Assembly: GCA_043802925.1 (NCBI GenBank)
Contig: JAZDKP010000099.1
Coordinates: forward strand, 1 to 32,214
From: JAZDKP01 sp043802925
GTDB taxonomy: Bacteria; Fibrobacterota; OXYB2-FULL-49-7; JAEUSG01
Length of the DNA: 32,214 bases
Direction of reading: 5' to 3'
Below the pieces are notes generated by a model that saw nothing but the letters and a program-made list of their open reading frames with translations, did no database searches and was not told the DNA's origin. The position numbers were made by a program, and so were the translations under genes. Each line of letters begins with the position of its first letter. Within the stretch, counting starts at the first letter, position 1. Below, in pieces: positions 14,784-21,549 of this stretch.

Positions 14784-15662
14784 ATGCCAAGGAAAGAAGG
14801 CCCGGTTGTCCGTGATTTTCTCGCTGTTCAGGCGGTCAAAGAGGAGGTTGGCCTAAAAAACCGGCTTTACAAAGCTTTTATCCGGCGCTTTGCCTCAGAA
14901 AACAGTGTGCCGCCTCACTACCATCCTGAACTTGAGATTATCGTTCCTGTCGGTGTGAAAGGAGAAACGCGCGTTTCGGGCCGTCGATACATGCTGGCCG
15001 ACAGCAACGCCTATGTCATGCCCTGTCACGCGGTCCATTCGTTCCGAATCGGGCCCGCGGGCAAAAGCGAAGTTCTGGTGCTCCAGATAAATCTGGAGGA
15101 GTGCCTTAAACTGGTGCGCTATTACCCGGGCCTCGACGCCGCCCGTTTCCGTGGTTCGTTTGCGCATGCGACGGTTGTGCCCGCGACCGAGGCGACCGCC
15201 ATCCGCGATGCCGTGAAGCGGCTTTCGCAGCTTGGCAAAGGGCCGGTCACGCTGCGCCATGCGCTCACGGACATCGAGTGCGTACACCGGATAGTGCGGC
15301 TGGTGGCGCAGGACGCGGAACCTGCGGCGCGGGTGCCTAAAGGCGACGACCGGGTCCGGCGCGTCATTGACATCATCGAAGCGCGCGCGCACGAGCCCGT
15401 GTCACTCGAAGCAATCGCCCGGGCCGGCGCGGTGTCCAAGTTCCATCTTTGCCGGCTCTTCAAAAAGACCACGGGTCTCACTGTGCAGACCTATCTCAAC
15501 CAACTGCGTGTCAACCGGGCCTGCGTCATGCTCACAAACAGCAAAAATGTCACTGAAACTTGCTTTGACTGCGGGTTCGAAAGCGTCTCTTATTTTATCC
15601 AGGTCTTCCGGAAAATGATGGGCCAGACTCCCAAGCAGTGGGCGTTGTCCCTGTCAGATTAA
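14784..15662 (+). CDS. AraC-family transcriptional regulator
   Basis: A 292-aa regulator. The N-terminal half is a cupin-like sensor (PPHYHPELEIIVPVGVKG near 43-60, RYMLADSNAYVMPCHAVHSF). The C-terminal 100 residues are two HTH motifs: VSLEAIARAGAVSKFHLCRLFKKTTGLTVQ and VTETCFDCGFESVSYFIQVFRKMMGQTPKQW, the classic AraC signature. It is likely a sugar- or small-molecule-responsive activator of the divergent URO-D-family gene. No Shine-Dalgarno site precedes the ATG; an internal start or leaderless translation is possible. The direct repeats just upstream may be its own binding sites. gatB follows 21 bases later and is probably controlled separately. Confidence 0.92.
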   Translation: MPRKEGPVVRDFLAVQAVKEEVGLKNRLYKAFIRRFASENSVPPHYHPELEIIVPVGVKGETRVSGRRYMLADSNAYVMPCHAVHSFRIGPAGKSEVLVLQINLEECLKLVRYYPGLDAARFRGSFAHATVVPATEATAIRDAVKRLSQLGKGPVTLRHALTDIECVHRIVRLVAQDAEPAARVPKGDDRVRRVIDIIEARAHEPVSLEAIARAGAVSKFHLCRLFKKTTGLTVQTYLNQLRVNRACVMLTNSKNVTETCFDCGFESVSYFIQVFRKMMGQTPKQWALSLSD

Positions 15663-15683
15663 TTATATTTTGAACGTAAAAAA

Positions 15684-17111
15684 ATGACTTACGAAACTGT
15701 TATTGGCCTGGAGGTCCACGCCGAGCTCCTCACGGCCAGCAAAATCTTCTGCGGCTGCGCCAACAAGTTCGGCGCAGAGGCCAACAGCCAGGTCTGCCCG
15801 GTCTGTTCGGGTATGCCGGGGGCGTTGCCCGTGCTCAATCGCAAGGCCGTGGAATTTGCCATCGCCATGGGGCTTGCCACGGATTGCCGCATCAACGCAA
15901 CCAGCGTGTTTGCGCGCAAAAACTATTTTTATCCCGACCTTCCCAAGGCCTACCAGATTTCCCAGTACGACCGGCCGCTCTGCGAAAAGGGTCACATCGA
16001 TATTGAGGTGAGCGGTCAGGTCAAACGCATCGACCTCAACCGCATTCACATGGAAGAGGACGCGGGCAAGTCCATCCATGACCGTGGCGAAGAGACGTTG
16101 GTCGACTTCAACCGATGCGGTACGCCGCTGATTGAAATCGTCACTGAGGCGGATTTGCGCTCCCCTCAGGAGGCCTATGCCTACCTTGTCAAAATACGCC
16201 AGCTTCTCCAGTACACCGGCGTGTGCGACGGCAAAATGGAGGAGGGTAGCCTCCGCTGCGACGCCAACATCTCGCTCCGGCCCGTGGGTCAGAAGGCCTT
16301 TGGCACAAAAACAGAGCTTAAGAACATGAACTCCTTTCGGAACGTGGAGCGCGCGCTCGAATACGAGGTCAATCGCCAGCGTGAGCTGCTCGAATCGGGC
16401 GGCACCGTGGTGCAGGAGTCCCTGCTCTGGGATGCGGACAAGGGGACCGCGCGGTCCATGCGGAGCAAAGAGGATGCGCATGACTACCGCTACTTCCCGG
16501 ACCCGGACCTTATGGCCGTGCAGGTCAATGATGTGTGGATAGAATCGGTCCGGAAGGGGCTTCCCGAACTTCCGGCTGCCCGCTGCAAACGTTTTGCTGA
16601 TGAATTTGGCCTGCCCGCGTACGATGCGGGTGTGCTTACGGAATCAAAAGCCGTGGCGGATTATTATGAGGCCGCACTCAAGGCGAATAAGAACCCCAAG
16701 GCAATTTCCAACTGGGTCATGGGCGATTGTTTAAGAACGATGAATGAAAAGAAAATCGAAATCACTGCGCTGAAGGTCACGCCCGAAGCACTCGGAAAAC
16801 TGGTGAAGATGGTCGAATCCAATGTCATCAGCGGAAAAATTGCCAAAACTGTTTTCGATGAAATGGCTGAGAATGGCGGAGACCCCGAAGCCATCGTCAA
16901 GTCAAAGGGGTTGATGCAGCTGAGTGATACCGGTGCCATCGAAAGCGCGGTGCGGGAGGTCCTGGCCCGCTCCGCGGACGAGGTCGCAAAATTCAAGGCC
17001 GGCAAGGCCAATCTTATGGGCTATTTTGTGGGCGAGGTCATGAAGACCACGCGCGGCAAGGCGAATCCCAAGGTGGTCAATGAAATTCTTCAGAGGCTTC
17101 TTGCGGAATAA
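15684..17111 (+). CDS. gatB: Aspartyl/glutamyl-tRNA(Asn/Gln) amidotransferase subunit B
   Basis: GatB is the kinase/tRNA-binding subunit of GatCAB, which turns Glu-tRNA(Gln) into Gln-tRNA(Gln) and Asp-tRNA(Asn) into Asn-tRNA(Asn). The 475-aa length is normal. It opens with YETVIGLEVHAELLTASKIFC, then CPVCSGMPGALPVLN, NYFYPDLPKAYQISQYD, and GTPLIEIVTEADLRSPQEA. The C-terminal YqeY-like tail domain ends with NLMGYFVGEVMKTTRGKANPKVVNEIL. The presence of GatCAB implies the organism lacks a direct route for at least one of these tRNAs. gatC and gatA are not in the window, so the gene stands alone. A small membrane-protein gene starts inside its last 32 bases. Confidence 0.97.
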   Translation: MTYETVIGLEVHAELLTASKIFCGCANKFGAEANSQVCPVCSGMPGALPVLNRKAVEFAIAMGLATDCRINATSVFARKNYFYPDLPKAYQISQYDRPLCEKGHIDIEVSGQVKRIDLNRIHMEEDAGKSIHDRGEETLVDFNRCGTPLIEIVTEADLRSPQEAYAYLVKIRQLLQYTGVCDGKMEEGSLRCDANISLRPVGQKAFGTKTELKNMNSFRNVERALEYEVNRQRELLESGGTVVQESLLWDADKGTARSMRSKEDAHDYRYFPDPDLMAVQVNDVWIESVRKGLPELPAARCKRFADEFGLPAYDAGVLTESKAVADYYEAALKANKNPKAISNWVMGDCLRTMNEKKIEITALKVTPEALGKLVKMVESNVISGKIAKTVFDEMAENGGDPEAIVKSKGLMQLSDTGAIESAVREVLARSADEVAKFKAGKANLMGYFVGEVMKTTRGKANPKVVNEILQRLLAE

Positions 17112-17388
17112 TAGCCGTTCCCTGGTTTTACTAATTGTGCTGGGCCTTTTGTGCTCAACGCTTCAAGCCTTGGATGATGTGGCGCCTTCGGTTCAGAGCC
17201 GTGGCATGGCTCCTGCGTCCGTGGCTGTGGATTCCGTCCGGGCCGTGACCGCTGAAACGGACAGTCTGCCCATGGCACGCGTCATCAAAAAAGACCTTAA
17301 TCCCAAAGAACAGGTCCTTATCGGGACCTCCATCATGGCCTTTATCGTGGTCGTGATGGCGTTTATGAACAATTTTAATCCGGAATAA
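17080..17388 (+). CDS. Small two-helix membrane protein overlapping gatB
   Basis: A 102-aa protein that I do not recognise. It has a basic N-terminus and a signal-like helix (SLVLLIVLGLLCSTLQA, about 14-30). A 50-residue polar, probably extracytoplasmic segment follows, then a second helix (VLIGTSIMAFIVVVMAFM) and a short NNFNPE tail. The start overlaps the gatB end by 32 bases, with a purine-rich AAGGTGG before it, so it is probably coupled to gatB. A TTG at 17101 is an alternative start. The two hydrophobic segments in the expected places argue that it is real. Its end overlaps the convergent radical SAM gene by 14 bases. Confidence 0.6.
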   Translation: MKFFRGFLRNNSRSLVLLIVLGLLCSTLQALDDVAPSVQSRGMAPASVAVDSVRAVTAETDSLPMARVIKKDLNPKEQVLIGTSIMAFIVVVMAFMNNFNPE

Positions 17389-18655
17389 ATGATTCTTTTG
17401 GTGGATTAAAGTATCCGAACCGGATACACGAACATTCCCGCTTTATCCTCGCCATCCACGCTAGCAAACCAAGCCCCGGCTTCTTAAACGCTGCGTTGCC
17501 AACAACCGCCAGATAATCCTCGGGGTCCATGTTCAAGTTCCGCAGCTGGATGTAGTCCGGCTGCGCTGACTTGACCAGCTTCAGAAAGGCCTCGGTTTCG
17601 TCCGGAGCGTCCGTAAAACCTGGGAAGATGAAATAATTCAGCGAGCACCACTTCTTTTTATTTCGTGCCACCCGGCAGCTTTCGACCACGTTTTCGAATG
17701 AATAGTGAAGCGGCCGGAAATACTTCTCGTAATAATCCTTCCGTGCGCTGTTCATACTCACCCGTACGCTGTCGAGTCCTGCGTCAAAGAGCTGCTCGAG
17801 CTTATCAGGCATGCTGGCGTTGGTGTTCAGGTTGATGGTCCCGTGCGGGGTCGCCTTTCGTATCAGCCGGATAGCGGCCGCGAGCGTCTCAGCCTGCATC
17901 AGCGGCTCGCCCTCGCAACCCTGGCCAAAACTGACCACCGCCTGTTTTGCGCGGCTGATATGGAAGAGCGCGGTCTCGGCGATTTCATCGGGCGTTGGCA
18001 CAAAGGTGATGCGTTCCTGCGCGCAGGGCACCCGTCGGCCGGGCTGCAGCGAAAGGCAGCCCACGCACCGGGCGTTGCAGACCGGACTGGTGGGCAGCGG
18101 CGCCTCAAACCGGCCCAGGGCCAGGTTGCGCGCGGCCGGGCAGCCGTACCGACAGACGCAGTTGTCCATCAGATGGCGGACCAGTCTGTTGTCAGGAAAG
18201 CGCTTGAGGAGTTCCCGCTTTCCAGCGTCAATCTTTTTATGATCGATTTGTTTAAGGTCCTGGCGCGTGTCCGCATCCGTGCGGATTCCGGCAACCACAA
18301 AGCCATTTTTTTGCCAGCCGATGGCCGTATAAGCATAGAGCGGCAGGGGCGGGGCATCGGCCTTGGTCTTGTATGCTGTGCGCAGTATCTGCGTATAGGC
18401 TGGCGCCATGAATGCGGCAGCAGCGAAGACTTTCTTCCGTTGATAGGTGTCAAGGGTTGTCATCTTGTGCGTATTGGGATCAAAACCGATGGGTGACCGG
18501 CCCGGCAGGGTGAAAAGCGAACTGCCGAAGGGGAGGGGGATTATCTCCTCGGGCTTCGGTAAACGGGTGTGAAGGCCGCTCATGCCGGGCATGAGCAGCT
18601 CCGGAACCTCAAAGAGATTGCCGCTTTCGTCGCTGACAACGAGGAGGGGGGTCAA
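17375..18655 (-). CDS. Radical SAM protein with extra N-terminal Cys cluster
   Basis: A 426-aa radical SAM enzyme. The motif is CNARCVGC (Cys193, Cys197, Cys200), the CxxxCxxC that holds the [4Fe-4S] cluster for S-adenosylmethionine cleavage. It is followed by GQGCEGEPLMQ, TINLNTNASMPDKLEQL and LDSVRVSMNSARKDYY, the usual barrel blocks. About 190 residues precede the motif, more than in most members, and contain a second Cys group, CVCRYGC (166-172), that may bind another cluster. The product is unknown; no precursor peptide or partner gene is visible nearby. The start is TTG at 18655, supported by GGGGAG six bases before it. The gene is followed convergently by the small membrane-protein gene. 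Confidence 0.85.
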   Translation of the reverse strand: MTPLLVVSDESGNLFEVPELLMPGMSGLHTRLPKPEEIIPLPFGSSLFTLPGRSPIGFDPNTHKMTTLDTYQRKKVFAAAAFMAPAYTQILRTAYKTKADAPPLPLYAYTAIGWQKNGFVVAGIRTDADTRQDLKQIDHKKIDAGKRELLKRFPDNRLVRHLMDNCVCRYGCPAARNLALGRFEAPLPTSPVCNARCVGCLSLQPGRRVPCAQERITFVPTPDEIAETALFHISRAKQAVVSFGQGCEGEPLMQAETLAAAIRLIRKATPHGTINLNTNASMPDKLEQLFDAGLDSVRVSMNSARKDYYEKYFRPLHYSFENVVESCRVARNKKKWCSLNYFIFPGFTDAPDETEAFLKLVKSAQPDYIQLRNLNMDPEDYLAVVGNAAFKKPGLGLLAWMARIKRECSCIRFGYFNPPKESFIPD

Positions 18656-18673
18656 CTTACTCCCCTTTTGATT

Positions 18674-19300
18674 TTAGAAATAATAGCGAATTCCTATGTT
18701 TCGGAAAATATCAATAGCCTTTGGATCAAGATAGTAGATTCTGTTCTCATAGTTGACACGATTTGATGGCGAAGATTGCTGAGTGCCTTCAACTGAACGC
18801 GAGAAGGCTATGCCCGTTGTAATATACCAAAAGCATTCAACGCGATCATGGGGCTTAAAACAAGGTTCCAGACCAATTTGTAGTTTCGCAAAATATCTCC
18901 TAGACCATCTTTCAGTAGACGTTGTTCGGAGGGCAGAGTCCGGGTCATCATAAGAACTGTTTCTTGTTACAGTACCTCGCCAATAAGCAGCTGAAGGTGC
19001 GACGAATCCATGGAGATTAAAGAAGGTGGACTTAATAAGCAAAGAGCGCAGAAATATCGTTGCATCCAAACTTAAATCCACGGTTTTATCATCTGAAGAA
19101 TACCTGTAAGTCATCTCACTACTTGATGCGGTGTCTCTTGTACTGGAAAAACTCGGGTCAACGGCTATGGATGCTGATAATTTATCAGTAATGAATCGAC
19201 CATATTCGATTCCGCGTCCAGAATATGAAATAAAATTTTTGTGCGGGGTTTCCTGCGCGTAAATAGTTGCTGCTATGAGAATTAAGAAAATACATTTCAT
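18674..19300 (-). CDS. Probable outer-membrane beta-barrel protein, unrecognised family
   Basis: A 208-aa protein. It has a short signal peptide (MKCIFLILIAATIYAQ, cleavage likely after AQ) and alternating polar/aromatic stretches typical of beta-strands (GRGIEYGRFITDKLSASIAV, RWSRRYFAKLQIGLEP). The last residue is phenylalanine (IRYYF), the usual C-terminal recognition signal of Gram-negative outer-membrane barrels. I know no family for it. The DNA is clearly more AT-rich than its neighbours and the codon use differs, so it is probably acquired. AAAGGAT precedes the ATG, and GAATTATAG upstream could serve as a -10. It ends 18 bases before the radical SAM start codon, but this may be coincidence. 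Confidence 0.7.
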   Translation of the reverse strand: MKCIFLILIAATIYAQETPHKNFISYSGRGIEYGRFITDKLSASIAVDPSFSSTRDTASSSEMTYRYSSDDKTVDLSLDATIFLRSLLIKSTFFNLHGFVAPSAAYWRGTVTRNSSYDDPDSALRTTSTERWSRRYFAKLQIGLEPCFKPHDRVECFWYITTGIAFSRSVEGTQQSSPSNRVNYENRIYYLDPKAIDIFRNIGIRYYF

Positions 19301-19370
19301 GTGAATCCTTTTGTTAGGGTGGGGCTATAATTCTCTTTCGGAGGGTATGCTGTGCGGCTGAATCGCCATT

Positions 19371-19454
19371 TTAGTTGCGGATACGCACTTTGTCTTGCTC
19401 GATTATCCAAAGATGTTTTTCCACAGGCTCTTTAGCCAATAACGGCAAAATCAT
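19371..19454 (-). pseudogene. C-terminal remnant of a DUF5615-type toxin partner
   Basis: Directly downstream of the DUF433 gene, a 27-codon frame ends with KHLWIIEQDKVRIRN and a stop. This resembles the C-terminus of PIN-like DUF5615 proteins, which normally follow DUF433 genes as toxin partner and are about 110-120 aa long. The N-terminal three quarters, including the catalytic acidic residues, are missing. The remnant follows the DUF433 stop by 9 bases, so a deletion probably removed the middle. The match rests on a short stretch. Confidence 0.45.
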
Positions 19455-19463
19455 TAATTGTGA

Positions 19464-19694
19464 TTATGCTGCAGGAATTACAATAACGCGCTCTCGTGTG
19501 AGTTCTGCGGCGTATTCAATACAGGCGTGGACGGCTTCTTTACTCAGGCCGGGGTAGCTGTGAACAATGGTCTCTATTGGTAACCCGGCGGCAAAATTAT
19601 CAAGGACCACAGACACCATTATCCGGGTTCCGGTAATGCATGCCTGCCCATGGCAAACCAGGGGATTTACAGAGATAAATTGTTTCCAATTCAT
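19464..19694 (-). CDS. DUF433 antitoxin-like protein
   Basis: A 76-aa DUF433 protein, a small winged-helix-like DNA-binding fold that is the VapB-type antitoxin of DUF5615 toxins. The family signature is visible: FISVNPLVCHGQACITGTRIMVSVVLDNFAAGLPIETIVHSYPGLSKEAVHACIEYAAEL. GAAAGGAA lies before the ATG. Its expected partner is only a 27-codon remnant, so the antitoxin is orphaned. A 14-base palindrome (AAGATA-GT-TATCTT, 19727-19740) upstream may be its operator. The AT-rich DNA suggests acquisition. Confidence 0.88.
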   Translation of the reverse strand: MNWKQFISVNPLVCHGQACITGTRIMVSVVLDNFAAGLPIETIVHSYPGLSKEAVHACIEYAAELTRERVIVIPAA

Positions 19695-19726
19695 TTCGGG
19701 TTCCTTTCTTTTTCTGCCTTTGCTAA

Positions 19727-19740
19727 AAGATAGTTATCTT
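19727..19740. promoter_or_regulatory. Palindrome upstream of the DUF433 gene
   Basis: AAGATA and TATCTT flank a GT centre. It lies 33 bases before the DUF433 ATG and beyond the end of holA, in a promoter-like AT-rich gap, so it could be an autoregulatory operator. Confidence 0.25.
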
Positions 19741-19772
19741 ATAGATATCCTGCAAGTTTGCCTTGACCCTCA

Positions 19773-20873
19773 TCAAACAATCGTCCCCACCCTGAACTTT
19801 TCCGAATAAAAAATGAACAGTAACAGCCGCTCCATGGCTAGGCAGTTGTCCTTCATCCGTCCGGTCTTGAGGTCCAGGTCCGCGCTCGCGAGGAGCTGCA
19901 CCACGTATTGCAGGGCGTCCAGCGAATAGCGTTCCATCTGATCCAGCACCCTGGGCAGGATGATGCGCGGGTAGAGCGAGTTCGGGGCAATGGGCTTGCG
20001 GGAATAGCCCGCCTCTTTCAGCGTCTTTGACAGGAGGTCGTTCAGCGCATTCTTTCCTTTGAAGCCCTGCTTTTCGTATTTGCGGATATCCTCCAGCACA
20101 CCCGGGTTTTCTTCAAAGTGAAGTTTGAGTTTAAACAGGCCCAGAAAATGTTCACCGAGCGCGGATACGAGCATAATACCGCTCGCGTTGTCATTGTACA
20201 GTTCCTTGAGCAGGCGGAAGGCCTCCACTGCTTTTTTATGGCCAACAGGTTCAAGCAGGTCCCAGGGTTCGCGCGAACGGCCCGCGCCCACATAAAACCG
20301 GATATCTTTTTCAGTTATTTCAGCCTTGGCCGGAAGCACGATGTCGAGTTTTTCCATTTCCGAAAGCAGGCGCGCGGGGTCGGAGCCTGCCATGTCGAGC
20401 AGAACCTTTGCGGTTTCAGCAGAAAGACGCCGTTTATAGCGGGAGGCCGCGTTTTCGCTGACCCATTCGCCCATTTTATAAGGGGGCGGCATGGGAAATT
20501 CCTCTTCGACCACGCTTTTGGCGTTTGCTTTGACCGCTTTGCTGAAGGGGTGGTCGGGCATGATACGCAGGCCCACCCGTTTGCCGTCAAGTATCAGCGT
20601 GTTGCCGGGAGGAAGCGGCAGGAGCCGTGCAAGGCCGCGCAGCGTGTCGGAGGCGAGGTCTTCGGCCCCGCGCACGAGTGTGAGGCTGGCCCCGCCGAAG
20701 AGGGAAGTGGAACCCACGGCTTCGATAATTTCAGCGGACTCGGTCTCGGAGGCGTGAAAGACCTGGAGTGCGTTTCCGGACGCGTCCCCTTTCAGCTCCT
20801 TTTTGATGACCGACTGCACGCAGCGTTCGCGGTCGGGCGTGTTATCGCCAGTGATAAGATAAAGACCGGGCAT
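19773..20873 (-). CDS. holA: DNA polymerase III subunit delta
   Basis: HolA is the clamp-opening subunit of the clamp loader, acting with tau and delta' to load the beta clamp. The 366-aa protein is of normal length. It begins PGLYLITGDNTPDRERCVQSVI, then SLFGGASLTLVRGAEDL and LILDGKRVGLR. ITEKDIRFYVGAGRSREPWDLLEPV opens the middle domain, and the C-terminal helical domain holds LDALQYVVQLLASADLDLKTG, a hallmark of the family. ATG 20873 is preferred over a TTG three codons upstream (20882). It follows the zinc-finger gene by only 6 to 15 bases, which may place it in the same transcript as the toxin-antitoxin pair. Confidence 0.93.
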   Translation of the reverse strand: MPGLYLITGDNTPDRERCVQSVIKKELKGDASGNALQVFHASETESAEIIEAVGSTSLFGGASLTLVRGAEDLASDTLRGLARLLPLPPGNTLILDGKRVGLRIMPDHPFSKAVKANAKSVVEEEFPMPPPYKMGEWVSENAASRYKRRLSAETAKVLLDMAGSDPARLLSEMEKLDIVLPAKAEITEKDIRFYVGAGRSREPWDLLEPVGHKKAVEAFRLLKELYNDNASGIMLVSALGEHFLGLFKLKLHFEENPGVLEDIRKYEKQGFKGKNALNDLLSKTLKEAGYSRKPIAPNSLYPRIILPRVLDQMERYSLDALQYVVQLLASADLDLKTGRMKDNCLAMERLLLFIFYSEKFRVGTIV

Positions 20874-20888
20874 GTTCGGCAATCGTAC

Positions 20889-21176
20889 TTAAAAAGAAAG
20901 CACGGGTATGGTCACTCTTTTCCCTGGGGAATGCCTTGCTTTCCCAGTCAGTTTCTCTTCAAGCATCTTGGCAGTATTTGCGGTAAAATACCGTGTTCCG
21001 CAATCCGAACAAACACCGGCCGGCACACCTTCGAACAGGACACGTTTGCCGCTGCGGTGGCGATAGAGCTCGACTTTCCGGTCGGTGATGGCAGCTCCGC
21101 CGCAGATTTCGCAAGTTTCGCCTCTCCAGTAACTCCGGATGGCTTTTGCCGTTTCACTTTTTTGTTTTGTCTTCAT
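20889..21176 (-). CDS. YgiT-type zinc-finger protein, candidate antitoxin
   Basis: A 95-aa protein with CEIC (Cys22, Cys25) and CSDC (Cys56, Cys59), the four-Cys zinc site of YgiT/MqsA-type antitoxin N-terminal domains. VPAGVCSDCGTRYF is the common family stretch. It lacks the DNA-binding HTH domain of full MqsA, so it may pair only through the zinc fold. It overlaps the DUF4258 gene by 23 bases and follows it, the usual toxin-then-antitoxin order of this pair. The partner and overlap are the main support. holA starts 16 bases later. Confidence 0.8.
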   Translation of the reverse strand: MKTKQKSETAKAIRSYWRGETCEICGGAAITDRKVELYRHRSGKRVLFEGVPAGVCSDCGTRYFTANTAKMLEEKLTGKARHSPGKRVTIPVLSF

Positions 21177-21429
21177 AAGCGGTTATTATTATAAGTTTTT
21201 GGTTAATGGTAATACGGCAGATAAACGCCATGAGGCGATTATCGTATGATTTTCCGATGACTTCAAATTTCTTTTCTTTAGGCCATGACCGGCGAATCCG
21301 GCCATTTGCGACAACACACTCAAGGTCATATATTGTAAAGCCGTCATTATCCAACTCGGCAAAGAGATGTTCGGTAAAATGATATGCACCATAATTGAAA
21401 AGAAGCCGGACAATATCGATGGATCCCAT
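21154..21429 (-). CDS. DUF4258 protein, candidate toxin
   Basis: A 91-aa DUF4258 protein. It carries YGAYHFTEHLFAELDNDGFTIYDLECVVANGRIRRSWPKEKKFEVIGKSYDNRLMAFICRI and then LIIITAYE, the alternation expected of the family, which belongs to the RelE-like toxin group by fold. The start at 21429 (MGSID) fits the family N-terminus; the frame stays open to a TTG at 21498, which would add 23 atypical residues. It is followed by the overlapping zinc-finger gene. The DNA is AT-rich compared with mutL and holA on each side, suggesting recent insertion between housekeeping genes. Confidence 0.8.
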   Translation of the reverse strand: MGSIDIVRLLFNYGAYHFTEHLFAELDNDGFTIYDLECVVANGRIRRSWPKEKKFEVIGKSYDNRLMAFICRITINQKLIIITAYEDKTKK

Positions 21430-21491
21430 TTCAGTAATATACCTCTTTCTGACTTTAAAAGAAATAAGATATTGCTCTCGTTTTGGAGTGT

Positions 21492-21514
21492 TTTTCAATT
21501 TATAATGTTGAAAA
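21492..21514. promoter_or_regulatory. Palindrome around a -10 between the DUF4258 gene and mutL
   Basis: TTTTCAA (21492-21498) and TTGAAAA (21508-21514) flank a consensus TATAAT (21501-21506) in the divergent gap. I see no good -35 at 17 bases on the plus strand. It could be a mutL promoter, an operator for the toxin-antitoxin pair, or both. Confidence 0.4.
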
Positions 21515-21549
21515 CAGGGTCGGGGAATGGTATTTTAAATCAACATTTT

